Below, in pieces: positions 5,730 to 14,186 of a DNA stretch of 64,000 nt (position 1 is the first letter of the stretch; every line of letters begins with the position of its first letter). The stretch is from Bacteroidales bacterium. Lineage in GTDB: Bacteria > Bacteroidota > Bacteroidia > Bacteroidales > Bacteroidaceae. The stretch is taken from positions 1 through 64,000 of the forward strand of contig SFFY01000011.1 in the NCBI GenBank assembly GCA_004556745.1, given 5' to 3'. Below the pieces are notes generated by a model that worked only from the letters and a program-made list of their open reading frames with translations, had not been told where the DNA came from and did no database searches. The position numbers and the translations under genes were made by a program.

Positions 5730-7616
5730 TTATCTTTTTCCTTTCTTCTTCCCATACAGCCTATCGAGCAAGTCCTCCCGGCCTAGACGGCGCAGGGCGG
5801 CGGTGATTTTGCCGCGCTCTTCGGGTTTGTACCAAAAGAAGAACATGCGCTGGCGCAACTTTTCGGCGGGCGTTTTTGCAGAGAAAATGGGGTCGAGGGT
5901 GTAAGGGTGGTAGCCGCTGTACCAGGCCTCCGTGCTGACGGTCATAGGCGTGGGCGTAAAGTCCTGCACCTGCTCTAACTGGAAGTCCATGTCCTTAGTC
6001 AGCGCCGCCAGTTCCGCCATATCTTCTTCGAGGCAGCCGGGGTGGGAAGATATGAAGTAGGGAATTATTTGCTGGCGCAGGCCCGCCTCGCGGTTGATGC
6101 GGTCGAAGATGCGCTTGAAGTCGCCGAAGAGTTTGAAAGGAGGCTTGCGCATAAGGTACAGCACGCGGTCGGAGGTATGCTCGGGCGCCACTTTCAACCG
6201 GCCGCTCACGTGGCGTGTTATCAGTTCTCGCGTATATTCTTCGGCCGCGCGGTCAATTGCCTCGTCGCCGCTGCGATGCAGCAGTAGGTCGTAGCGCACG
6301 CCGCTGCCGATGAAACTCTTTTTGATGCCCGGCAGCGCGTCCACGGCGCGGTAGAGCGCGGTGAGCGGGCGGTGGTCAGTGTTGAGGTTGGGGCAAATCT
6401 TGGGGTGAATGCACGAGGGACGCTTGCACCGCTCGCAGAGTGTGCGGTCGCGCCCGCTCATGCCGTACATATTTGCCGACGGGCCGCCGAGGTCGCTTAG
6501 GTAGCCCTTGAAATCGGGCATCTCCGTAATTTCCTTTACCTCGCGAAGCACGCTTTCGCGGGAGCGGCTCATAATGAATTTGCCCTGATGCGCCGAGATG
6601 GTGCAGAAGGCGCAGCCGCCGAAGCAGCCGCGATGCAGGCACACGGAAAACTTTATCATCTCGTAGGCAGGGATACGCTTGCCCTTATATTTGGGGTGGG
6701 GCAGGCGGGTGTAGGGCAAGTCGAAAGAGCGGTCGATTTGCTCCGTCGTCATCGGGGGAAACGGCGGGGCGACAACTAAGAACTTGTTGCCTACCTGCTG
6801 AATGATGCGCTGTGGGTGGAGTTTGTTGCTCTCTTCTTCGATGTGGCGGAAGTTGGCTGCGTAGGCGCGGCGGTCTTTCAGGCAGGTCTCGTGTGGTGCG
6901 AGCTGTATGTCGTTTTCCGAAATGCCGCCGGGGATGTCTTCTTTATCGCACAGCGTCACGGTTTGCGGCACGGGCTTGCGCCGCAGCAGCGTTTGGAAGT
7001 CTGCCGCGCTGCAAAAGGCATCGGGGCGGCCGTGCAGCACGCGGTCTTCAATTTCCCGGCAAAGCCTTTGCACGGGCAGTTCACCCATACCATATATAAT
7101 AAGGTCTGCCCCGCTGTCGCAAAGAATGCTGGGGCGCAGGCGCTCCTGCCAATAGTCGTAGTGGGTCACGCGGCGCAGCGAGGCCTCGATGCCGCCGAGC
7201 ACTACGGGCACGTCGGGAAAGAGTTGCTTTAAGATTTTGGTGTAGACGATTGTGGGGTATTCCGGGCGCATATCGTGCCTGCCGTCGGGGCTGTAAGCGT
7301 CTTCGGAGCGCAGGCGGCGGTTGGCGGTGTACTTATTGACCATCGAGTCCATCACGCCCGGCGAGATGCAGAAAAAGAGGCGCGGCCGCCCGAGTTTCTT
7401 AAAGTCGCGGAAGTCGCCGTGCCAGTCGGGCTGGGGCACGATGCACACGCGCAGCCCTTCGGCTTCGATGATGCGCCCAATGACAGCCGTGCCAAACGAA
7501 GGGTGGTCTACGTAAGCATCGCCTGAGAAGATGATGACATCGGCGCAGTCCCAGCCGCGCAAGTCCATCTCCTTGCGCGTGGTAGGCAGCCAGTCCGTAA
7601 GTTGCAGTTTCTTCAT
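5730..7616 (-). CDS. ygiQ: YgiQ-family radical SAM protein
   Basis: A 628-residue protein of the YgiQ (UPF0313) radical SAM family, function unknown. The N-terminal ~300 residues are the B12-binding-like family domain (IIFSGDAYVDHPSFGTAVIGR; VVLGGIEASLRR). The radical SAM motif HRGCFGGCAFC (about 325-336, CxxxCxxC) binds a [4Fe-4S] cluster and SAM. Further family motifs GYLSDLGGPSANMYG and LKVAPEHTSDRVL are present. Length is normal for the family. It starts in a 4-bp ATGA overlap with the small gene upstream (7613-7927), showing translational coupling. Confidence 0.93.
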   Translation of the reverse strand: MKKLQLTDWLPTTRKEMDLRGWDCADVIIFSGDAYVDHPSFGTAVIGRIIEAEGLRVCIVPQPDWHGDFRDFKKLGRPRLFFCISPGVMDSMVNKYTANRRLRSEDAYSPDGRHDMRPEYPTIVYTKILKQLFPDVPVVLGGIEASLRRVTHYDYWQERLRPSILCDSGADLIIYGMGELPVQRLCREIEDRVLHGRPDAFCSAADFQTLLRRKPVPQTVTLCDKEDIPGGISENDIQLAPHETCLKDRRAYAANFRHIEEESNKLHPQRIIQQVGNKFLVVAPPFPPMTTEQIDRSFDLPYTRLPHPKYKGKRIPAYEMIKFSVCLHRGCFGGCAFCTISAHQGKFIMSRSRESVLREVKEITEMPDFKGYLSDLGGPSANMYGMSGRDRTLCERCKRPSCIHPKICPNLNTDHRPLTALYRAVDALPGIKKSFIGSGVRYDLLLHRSGDEAIDRAAEEYTRELITRHVSGRLKVAPEHTSDRVLYLMRKPPFKLFGDFKRIFDRINREAGLRQQIIPYFISSHPGCLEEDMAELAALTKDMDFQLEQVQDFTPTPMTVSTEAWYSGYHPYTLDPIFSAKTPAEKLRQRMFFFWYKPEERGKITAALRRLGREDLLDRLYGKKKGKR

Positions 7617-7927
7617 TCCGTGGGTTCGGCAGCCTTATTTTGTTTCCAATCGAGATAGAGCAAGATAAGATTTTTCAAGCCAAAGGCTTTCATGCTATCG
7701 TGGTAAATCACGTCGATGCAAAGGTCGAGCAAGTCTTTCGAGTTTTCCGTTTGGTGGGCGATGAGCGAGCGAATGTTCAGGCGCAGTTTGTCCAAGACGG
7801 CTTCCGTCACGTAGCCCGTGGAATCCACGAGGTCGCGAAAGAGCAGGTACTTCTCGATGGTTTGGAGGTTTTCCTCAGAAATCTCGATTGTTCTCGTGCC
7901 TTTTTCGTTGAGTTGAATGGTATACAT
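7613..7927 (-). CDS. Small conserved-type hypothetical protein upstream of ygiQ
   Basis: A 104-residue soluble acidic protein, mostly helical in appearance, without signal peptide or known motif. The open frame extends to 8062, but the extra 45 residues run across the palindrome at 7977-7996 and into the neighbouring gene, so the ATG at 7927 (MYTIQLNEKGTRTIEI) is preferred; it is preceded by an AT-rich leader. The stop overlaps the ygiQ start by 4 bp (ATGA), so both are made from one message. Confidence 0.7.
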   Translation of the reverse strand: MYTIQLNEKGTRTIEISEENLQTIEKYLLFRDLVDSTGYVTEAVLDKLRLNIRSLIAHQTENSKDLLDLCIDVIYHDSMKAFGLKNLILLYLDWKQNKAAEPTE

Positions 7928-7976
7928 AATGGTAAGGGGTATGGAGTAGATTGTTTTTATTTTGTTGAGAAAGTAG

Positions 7977-7996
7977 GGGCGTTTTGCAAAACGCCC
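7977..7996. repeat. GGGCGTTTTGCAAAACGCCC palindrome
   Basis: A perfect 20-bp palindrome, identical to those at 2493 and about 2592. On the minus strand it begins right after, and overlaps by one base, the TAG stop of the golvesin-domain gene. It lies between that gene and the next and might trim or stabilise its mRNA. Confidence 0.75.
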
Positions 7997-10935
7997 TATT
8001 CCAGTAAAAAGCGGAGGATAGCACGCATGGCCAAACGGCGGCGTTCGGCATCCTTGATGCATTCAAAGGGAAAGCCCATAACGACGGCGGCGTTGCGGTC
8101 TGTGCGGAAAGCAGTGCCAGCACTGCGGCCGTCGGCATAGGAAAAGGCGGAGAAAGCACCTTCGCCGTGCGGCATAAGCACGTCCGGGCGTTGCGCCGCA
8201 TAGTGCGCCGCGTTCGGAACGCGATAGATATCAAATTCCATATTCAGTCCGCGCACCGTTTCGAGCGAATCGGCGGCGGTGCGGCCTTGCGGCGCGTAAT
8301 GCAGGACGTTTTGGGCAAAATCTCTTTCGGCTGGCGTAGCGAGGTCTGTGCCGAGGAACGCGCCGCTCGCCAGCATGCGCCCGCCGGCTGCCATGTAGTC
8401 GGAAAAGGCCTTGACGAGGCGGGGCGTGAAGAGTTTGAAGCGGCGGAAGTCCTGCGGCGCAAGGCGTTGCAGGCCTCCGATAAAGTCGATGGCGCGATAG
8501 TCTTTCAAATTGATGCCGCCGTCCTCAACCGCCGCGCGGCTGCACGAGCAGAACGATGTGCCTTCCAAGGCGAGCATCACCGCGCCGTGCTCGAAAGCAA
8601 AGTCAAACGTATTGCCGGCAATCGTTTCTCCTTCCAGTTCGCCCGTGGAATAGCCTGCCGCATCAGCACCCTCGGAGGCAGTAGATAATGGCGCGAAGTT
8701 AGTTTGACGGCCGCAGTAGGGAGCGGCAGCGATGTACGGCACGCCGATTTCTTCTTCCAAGACAAAGCCAATGCTATCGGTTGTCTCTATTCGTGCAGGG
8801 CCGCTCAGACGGTCGAAGCCGTTAACAATCAGCACGCGCGACTTTTCGCTCGGCGCTTTATACGCGCACAGCGTTTCGGATGGGAAACTAATGCCTCCGG
8901 CATTGGCGGCAGCAACGCGGAAACTATAAACCACGCCCTCGCGGATAGGCAACTGCACGTGCGGGCGATTGGTGGCGCGGACAATTTGCCCGTTGTCGAA
9001 ATCGCCATGCCCGAGCCGCGTATATATAATATATGTATCAGGCTTCGCCGTTTCCTCCAAAGAATCCACGGTTGCGTTCCAAGAAAGCGTCACGCTCTGT
9101 CCGTCTGCGTCGAGCAAGGCAGAAAAGCCGTGCGGCGGCAAGGGCTGGACGACGGGGGCGGGCGCACCGTCGTGCATGAATGCCGTGAAACGCAAAAGGG
9201 TTTTATAGACCGAACGCGCCAGCTGGAACTTAAACAGCGGATCGTGCGCGTATTTCATATCCGTGAAGTTCTGATGCGAAAGCATTTCGAGGATAGCCGA
9301 CGGAACGCCGGGCATACGCGTCTCGGCATAGTTGCGGTCCCAAAGTTCGCGGCGCGTCCATGTGCCTTTGACGAAAGGCGCTAAATCGCGCACCATACAG
9401 GAAAGCAAGGCGTCTGCCAAATCGTAGGAAGCATATCGGGACACGCCGGATTTATATACGCTATCCACGGTCGCATGCTTGGCAGTGCAGATGCCCAAAG
9501 AGCCGTAAACGTTGCCGTCGCGCCTGATGCCGGCATCGGTGTGCAGAGCCAGTGAAAGCTCAAAAGGCACACCCCGTCCGAGGGTATCGGGGAGGAACGT
9601 GCTGCCGCCCGTGAGCGTGTTGAGGTAGTGCGAGCGCGTGCGCAGGTCGTCGCGGTAGTCGCTCGCGCCCTGCTCTGTGTTGAAAAGCGTATCGGCAAGT
9701 CCTGCCCACTGAGTGTAATAGCGTGCCGCCTCAAAGGCACGCGCCACGCCGCTTGTGCCAAGTCCCTCGCGGTCAGCCTGGCCCATGCCGCCGCCAAAGC
9801 GCACCGCATCGGCAGTCACCGTGCCCTTGTGCTCGCTGTAAGAGGAGAGGATTACGCAATTGTTCTGATTAAGGCCTTCGTCAAACTCGAACGTGCCGAG
9901 ATACACCCACGTGCCGCCGCCCATGCGCTGATTGACGCGAAACTGCGTGCTGCCGCCTTTGTGGAAAACCGTATAGAGCGCGTCGGGAATGCTATTGGCA
10001 AGACTCAGATAACTGACATAAACGGCATAGCGTCCCGCCTTTCCGAAACGGGGTATCCACATAGCGGTCGCCTCGTTGCTCAGATGGTTTGCTGCCTCGG
10101 CATAGCGCACCGTGCCACCGCCAAACAGGCGTGTGCTGTCTGTGAGCAGGCCGCCGCTGAAACCAAAGCCAACGCTGTCGGGAAAGGAGTGCCACGCCGA
10201 CGCGCCGTCGTTGGTCTCGGCATAAACGCCCCGGCGGTTGCCGCCGTCGTTGTCCACGATGACCTCCGCGCTTTGGAAATCGCGCTCCACAGGGCAGCCG
10301 ATAACGGCTCCCGCATTCTCGAGCATCGGAAATAGATAGGGAATAACAATAGAACGGCTCAGCAAATCCTCGCGTGTGCAGTAAAGGCGCGGCCGCTGCC
10401 AACGCCATTCTCCGTCTCTGAAGTAACGCCCGTGACTGGGCCAAATGAAAAGATGCCGCCCTTGCAGTCCCGCCGTAATCTTATAGGGAAGCGAAATGTT
10501 TTCTACCCAAGGATTATCCTTGAAGTCTTTATCGCCGTAACGCCGCGCCTCGTCGCGCCCGCGTTTCCGCAACATATTGGGCACAAGTACCTCCATCGGC
10601 ACGCCTTTGTGCGAATAAAGTTGAAGCGAATGCTTGGCAAACGGCTCGGGCAGGCAGGAGGCGATGCCTTTGTATACAGACTCCAATCTCTCGGGCGTAA
10701 ATGGCTGCGAAGAGAAAGGTTCGTTGCAGTAGATGTCTATGCGCCGCGCCGCGCTGTCAATGCGCAGGCAGTCGGCCTTCATGCTGCCGTGCGGCGAGTA
10801 GCCCGCAACTTCATACGACTGAAAGAAACCGCCGATCGCCGTCTCCGCTTCCTCTGCCGTTTGCGCCGCAGCGACAAATGGCAGACACATTATTATAAAT
10901 ATGTATATGTACTTCGCCGTTCTCAAAAACCTCAT
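7996..10935 (-). CDS. Secreted golvesin-domain, amidase_3-like protein
   Basis: A 979-residue exported protein (signal peptide about 1-25, cleavage after VAAAQ). Residues about 225-385 resemble a golvesin C-terminal-like beta-sandwich (VYAETNDGASAWHSFPDS; GRYAVYVSYLS; TWVYLGTFEFDEG). About residues 460-580 look like a zinc amidase_3 core (LALHTDAG; ILEMLSHQNFTDMKY). A fibronectin type III-like domain spans about 595-695, and the C-terminal ~270 residues are unassigned. Relatives are often labelled xanthan lyase or N-acetylmuramoyl-L-alanine amidase on thin grounds. Peptidoglycan or glycan breakdown at the cell surface is likely. It starts in a 4-bp overlap with the upstream hexosaminidase gene. 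Confidence 0.75.
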   Translation of the reverse strand: MRFLRTAKYIYIFIIMCLPFVAAAQTAEEAETAIGGFFQSYEVAGYSPHGSMKADCLRIDSAARRIDIYCNEPFSSQPFTPERLESVYKGIASCLPEPFAKHSLQLYSHKGVPMEVLVPNMLRKRGRDEARRYGDKDFKDNPWVENISLPYKITAGLQGRHLFIWPSHGRYFRDGEWRWQRPRLYCTREDLLSRSIVIPYLFPMLENAGAVIGCPVERDFQSAEVIVDNDGGNRRGVYAETNDGASAWHSFPDSVGFGFSGGLLTDSTRLFGGGTVRYAEAANHLSNEATAMWIPRFGKAGRYAVYVSYLSLANSIPDALYTVFHKGGSTQFRVNQRMGGGTWVYLGTFEFDEGLNQNNCVILSSYSEHKGTVTADAVRFGGGMGQADREGLGTSGVARAFEAARYYTQWAGLADTLFNTEQGASDYRDDLRTRSHYLNTLTGGSTFLPDTLGRGVPFELSLALHTDAGIRRDGNVYGSLGICTAKHATVDSVYKSGVSRYASYDLADALLSCMVRDLAPFVKGTWTRRELWDRNYAETRMPGVPSAILEMLSHQNFTDMKYAHDPLFKFQLARSVYKTLLRFTAFMHDGAPAPVVQPLPPHGFSALLDADGQSVTLSWNATVDSLEETAKPDTYIIYTRLGHGDFDNGQIVRATNRPHVQLPIREGVVYSFRVAAANAGGISFPSETLCAYKAPSEKSRVLIVNGFDRLSGPARIETTDSIGFVLEEEIGVPYIAAAPYCGRQTNFAPLSTASEGADAAGYSTGELEGETIAGNTFDFAFEHGAVMLALEGTSFCSCSRAAVEDGGINLKDYRAIDFIGGLQRLAPQDFRRFKLFTPRLVKAFSDYMAAGGRMLASGAFLGTDLATPAERDFAQNVLHYAPQGRTAADSLETVRGLNMEFDIYRVPNAAHYAAQRPDVLMPHGEGAFSAFSYADGRSAGTAFRTDRNAAVVMGFPFECIKDAERRRLAMRAILRFLLE

Positions 10936-12968
10936 TTCACAATGATTTCATCCGTGAAGAGCCAACCGCCGAAAGCACCGGGCAACGCCTTGACGCGTAC
11001 GTAGCGCGCCTTTGTCCCGCGCCCTTTGAACTGCTCGGTGCGGAAGCCCGGCTTGTCGGTCTTCTCTACTGTATTTTCTGAAAGATATATTTCCTTGAAT
11101 GCTTTGCCGTCGGCCGAGACCGCAACAGAGAACGACGCGGGGAAGTAGATTTCCGCGCCGCACACCTGCATGAACGTCGCTGCCACCGATGACACGGTGC
11201 GTGTCTTGCCGAGGTCGATGGTCACGTCCAGTCCTTCTTTGCCGATAAAGCCTTGCCAGCGTCCGTCGCCATAGGTCCAGCCACCTTGAAGACCGTCGGT
11301 GAGGGCAGTTTCGCCGCCGGCGGGATAAGGCTTTCCGTAGGGCGCGTTGTAGGTCACCTTGGCTTGCAGCGCGTTGTGCTTCACGGCGCGGCTTCGCTCA
11401 GGACGCTCGCCGATTTCGCCTTTCAGGTCGAAGGCGTTCACACCCTTGCCGCGCAGCAGCTCGCTCTCAGCGACGGCGCGGAGGCGGAAGTCGTCAAAGT
11501 CCTTAACCTTCGTGCCGTTCCATCCTATTTCAGCAATGGCCAGCACGCGCGGATAGAGCATGTATTCAGCGTGCTCGGGTGTCGGCACATATTCCGTCCA
11601 AAGATTTCCTTGCACGCCGCGCACGCTTTTCAGTTCATCGGCGTTGAAATATTCGAGGGGATTGAACGCATAGACGTGTTCCAAAGGCAAATATCCGCCG
11701 ATGGCTTCGGGCTGCGTAGGGGGCGCGTCCTGGTAGCTGTCGAGGTAGCAGAACTTGCCCGGGGAAAGGATTACGCGGTTGCCTGAGGCGATGGCCTTTT
11801 TGCTTTCGTCCACATTGCGCCACACCATGACGTTCGTGTTCTTTTGCAGATTGTCTTCGATAATCTCGTCCCAACCGATGAGATGCCGCCCGTGCGATTC
11901 GAGGAATTGCTCGAAGTGGCGGATAAGGCTGGCTTGCAACTGATTTACATCTTTCAAACCCTCCTCGCGCATCTTTCTCTGACACAGCGGACAGTTGCCC
12001 CAAGACGCTTTTCCCGCTTCGTCGCCGCCTACGTGGATATCCTTGGAGGGAAAAACGTCCATCACTTCCAGAAGCACGTTTTCGAGGAAATCATATACTC
12101 CGGCGTTGCCCGGGCAAAAGTCAGCCTGCTTGTAAGGTTCGTGTGTGCAGGAATATTCGGGGTAGGCGGTGAGGGCTTCTTCGGAGTGTGCCGGCATTTC
12201 AATTTCAGGCACAATCGTCACGCCGCGTTCGGCGGCATAATCCACGAGTTCGCGCAGTTGGTCTTGCGTGTAGTAGCCGCCGTGTCCGCCGGGCTGGCCT
12301 TCTTCCACGTAGCCTCGGTCGCCGTTCCACCATTTCTTCCAAGAAGCATCGGTGCGCCACGCCCCGAGCCCCGTGAGGCGCGGATAACGCTTGATTTCCA
12401 TGCGCCAGCCGGCGGCGTCCGTGAGGTGCAGATGCAGGCGGTTGAGCTTGTAGCGCGCCATCACGTCGATTTGCTTCTTCAAAAATTCTATGGGGAAGAA
12501 GTGGCGCGAAACGTCGAGCATCACGCCGCGCCACTCAAAGGCGGCCGCGTCCGTTATCGTGCAGCAAGGGTAGGAGGGGGCGGCAGACGATTTAGATGCC
12601 GTAGCGGCCAATTGCCCCAGCGTCTGGCCTGCGCGTAAGAAGCCCTCTGCTGCGGCGGCTTCTACGATAATGCTGTCGGCGGTGACTCGGAGCCTGTAAG
12701 CCTCGCGCCCCTTTGCCGCATCGCTTTTGCGGAACACGGCGGCGCGTCCTTTGCCATCTGCTGATTTTTTCTCTATCAGGGGCGCGGTGTAAAGATTTCG
12801 CGCCATATCGCCTGCCTCGTTATTTACGGCGAATGGCTTAGCGGTGCTGAAAGTGCCTTTTTGGAAAGCGGCATTCTGCGGTTTAGGCAAAAGACTTTGC
12901 GCTTCGAGGCGGCACGATGTGCCGAAACAGCAAAGCATGGAAAGCGATAGCGTGACAATCTTGTTCAT
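10932..12968 (-). CDS. Beta-N-acetylhexosaminidase (GH20) with F5/8-type domain
   Basis: The 678-residue enzyme cleaves terminal beta-linked GlcNAc/GalNAc from glycans. After a signal or lipoprotein signal peptide (GTSC near residue 19), a GH20b N-domain (about 30-150) leads into the GH20 barrel with FEWRGVMLDVSRHFFP, RLHLHLTDAAGWR and the catalytic Asp-Glu pair in HVGGDEAG (about 316). The C-terminal 130 residues (ALTDGLQGGWTYGDGRWQGF; VTIDLGKTRTVSSV) form an F5/8 type C-like carbohydrate-binding domain. The frame is open to 13073, but the ATG at 12968 gives the proper signal peptide. It is translationally coupled to the following golvesin-domain gene, so the two probably attack the same polymer. 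Confidence 0.93.
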   Translation of the reverse strand: MNKIVTLSLSMLCCFGTSCRLEAQSLLPKPQNAAFQKGTFSTAKPFAVNNEAGDMARNLYTAPLIEKKSADGKGRAAVFRKSDAAKGREAYRLRVTADSIIVEAAAAEGFLRAGQTLGQLAATASKSSAAPSYPCCTITDAAAFEWRGVMLDVSRHFFPIEFLKKQIDVMARYKLNRLHLHLTDAAGWRMEIKRYPRLTGLGAWRTDASWKKWWNGDRGYVEEGQPGGHGGYYTQDQLRELVDYAAERGVTIVPEIEMPAHSEEALTAYPEYSCTHEPYKQADFCPGNAGVYDFLENVLLEVMDVFPSKDIHVGGDEAGKASWGNCPLCQRKMREEGLKDVNQLQASLIRHFEQFLESHGRHLIGWDEIIEDNLQKNTNVMVWRNVDESKKAIASGNRVILSPGKFCYLDSYQDAPPTQPEAIGGYLPLEHVYAFNPLEYFNADELKSVRGVQGNLWTEYVPTPEHAEYMLYPRVLAIAEIGWNGTKVKDFDDFRLRAVAESELLRGKGVNAFDLKGEIGERPERSRAVKHNALQAKVTYNAPYGKPYPAGGETALTDGLQGGWTYGDGRWQGFIGKEGLDVTIDLGKTRTVSSVAATFMQVCGAEIYFPASFSVAVSADGKAFKEIYLSENTVEKTDKPGFRTEQFKGRGTKARYVRVKALPGAFGGWLFTDEIIVK

Positions 12969-13044
12969 AAAATAAACGTGGGCGTTACCTGAAAAATGAT
13001 GCGGAAAAGCCCAAACGGGCATTTCCTTATATGAAATGTTTGCA

Positions 13045-13052
13045 CAAAGGTA
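13045..13052 (-). promoter_or_regulatory. -7 promoter box for the GH20 gene
   Basis: On the minus strand TACCTTTG matches TANNTTTG, about 77 nt before the GH20 start at 12968. No clear -33 box is seen. Confidence 0.45.
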
Positions 13053-13125
13053 CAAAAAAGCGATTTGAGGCATGATATGTATTTACAAAAAGTTGTAAAT
13101 TTGTCTGCGTATAAAGAACGATTTA

Positions 13126-13237
13126 GTAAACAAGCAGACGAGTAAACGAGTAAACAAGACAAATCACTTTATAAATAGGATGTCTTTTTGCCAAACATAC
13201 TTGTCTTGTTTACTCGTTTACTTGTACACTCGTCTAC
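13126..13237. repeat. Inverted pair of octamer repeat blocks
   Basis: Four units of the GTAAACAA/GTAAACGA type (13126-13157) face four units of the complementary type TTGTTTAC/TCGTTTAC/TTGTACAC/TCGTCTAC (13206-13237), 48 bp apart. The two blocks can pair as a long stem. They fill the gap between the divergent GH20 gene and the gene at 13255. Confidence 0.75.
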
Positions 13238-13254
13238 TATAATATTTTGCCACA

Positions 13255-13695
13255 ATGAACAGTTCGGAACAGACCATCAGCCGCATAGAGCGCGCGCTTC
13301 GCAAGGCGGCATCAAAATTTCCGTCAGACGCTGACAGTTACCCCTTGACCGACCTTTACATACAGGTGCGGCAGGAGAGCGGCGAGCTTATGATTTTCGA
13401 TGACGACGACACGGAACTCACGCGCTGCGTCGTAGAGGAATGGATAGGCAATGCCGACGAGACGTTCTACGACGACATACAGCCGCTCTTGCGCAAAATC
13501 CTCAGCCGAATGGACGAGGAACTCCACGCCCTGCCTTTGCTCAAGCCTTTCTCCCTCGTGCTGATCGGCGAAGACAAGGAAACGCTCGCCGACCTTTACC
13601 TCGTTGACGACGAAACGATTATGATAAGCGGCGACTTAATGGAAGGACTTGGCGAAGACCTTGACCAATTTTGGGAAGAACTTTCTAAGAAATAA
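13255..13695 (+). CDS. Hypothetical acidic protein
   Basis: A 146-residue, strongly acidic cytoplasmic protein without signal peptide or membrane segment. It has an N-terminal helical region, IFDDDDTELTRCVVEEWI in the middle, then beta-strand-rich PFSLVLIGEDKETLADLYLVDDETIMISG and an acidic C-terminus. No family recognised. It is a single-gene unit, ended by a strong terminator at 13709. Confidence 0.65.
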   Translation: MNSSEQTISRIERALRKAASKFPSDADSYPLTDLYIQVRQESGELMIFDDDDTELTRCVVEEWIGNADETFYDDIQPLLRKILSRMDEELHALPLLKPFSLVLIGEDKETLADLYLVDDETIMISGDLMEGLGEDLDQFWEELSKK

Positions 13696-13708
13696 TTTCA
13701 CGATATAA

Positions 13709-13750
13709 CGCGCCGCCCCGCTTGATTTGCAAGTGGGGCGGCGCGTTTCT
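13709..13750 (+). terminator. Strong GC hairpin terminator
   Basis: CGCGCCGCCCC (13709-13719) pairs with GGGGCGGCGCG (13735-13745) and further CTTG/CAAG pairing closes the loop; TTTCT follows. It ends the gene at 13255. Confidence 0.85.
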
Positions 13751-13760
13751 ATGTTCAAAA

Positions 13761-13798
13761 AAAACGAGTAAACAAGTATCGACCTGTTTACTCGTTTT
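13761..13798. terminator. Perfect hairpin between convergent genes
   Basis: AAAACGAGTAAACA (13761-13774) is perfectly complementary to 13785-13798 with a 10-nt loop. It contains the octamer repeat words (GAGTAAAC/GTTTACTC). Position just past secG on the minus strand and A/T-rich ends fit a bidirectional terminator built from the repeat family. Confidence 0.65.
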
Positions 13799-13814
13799 AT
13801 AGAAAAATTATCTA

Positions 13815-14159
13815 TTAGTTGTTTGCTGCGGGAGCTTGGGGAGCAGCGGGGGCTGCGGGTGCAGCAGGTGCCTGCGGGGCTGCGGGAGCCGTGGCGGCGG
13901 GTTTCGCTGTGGTGACTACGCTGGTGCTGTCCTTGCCTGTGGGAGCGAAGAAGATGCTGGCAACGCTGAACACCACGAGGCAGGCTGCGAGCGTCCAGGT
14001 GGCCTTTTCAACAACGTCGGTGGTCTTGCGCACGCCCATTATCTGATTGGAAGAGGCAAAGTTGGAAGCAAGTCCGCCGCCCTTGGATTCTTGGATAAGC
14101 ACAAGCAGTGTGAGCAATACGGCCGTGATGACAGCCAAGATAACTAATACGGAATACAT
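13815..14159 (-). CDS. secG: Preprotein translocase subunit SecG
   Basis: A 114-residue SecG, the small membrane partner of SecYE. Two transmembrane segments (about 3-22 and 52-72) flank the conserved cytoplasmic loop QESKGGGLASNFASSNQIMG, diagnostic for the family. The C-terminal 40 residues are an Ala/Pro-rich periplasmic tail (PAAPQAPAAPAAP), longer than in E. coli but common in Bacteroidota. It ends a minus-strand series sigma-54 activator, lptE, TPR-like gene, secG. Confidence 0.93.
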   Translation of the reverse strand: MYSVLVILAVITAVLLTLLVLIQESKGGGLASNFASSNQIMGVRKTTDVVEKATWTLAACLVVFSVASIFFAPTGKDSTSVVTTAKPAATAPAAPQAPAAPAAPAAPQAPAANN

Positions 14160-14186
14160 AATCAGTAATTCTTTGTAAAATGTGTG

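Noticed and set aside
8704..9384. Long opposite-strand frames such as 8704-9384, 11844-12638 and 46720-48864
   Set aside because: They are mirror frames of GC-rich genes with clear protein families on the other strand.
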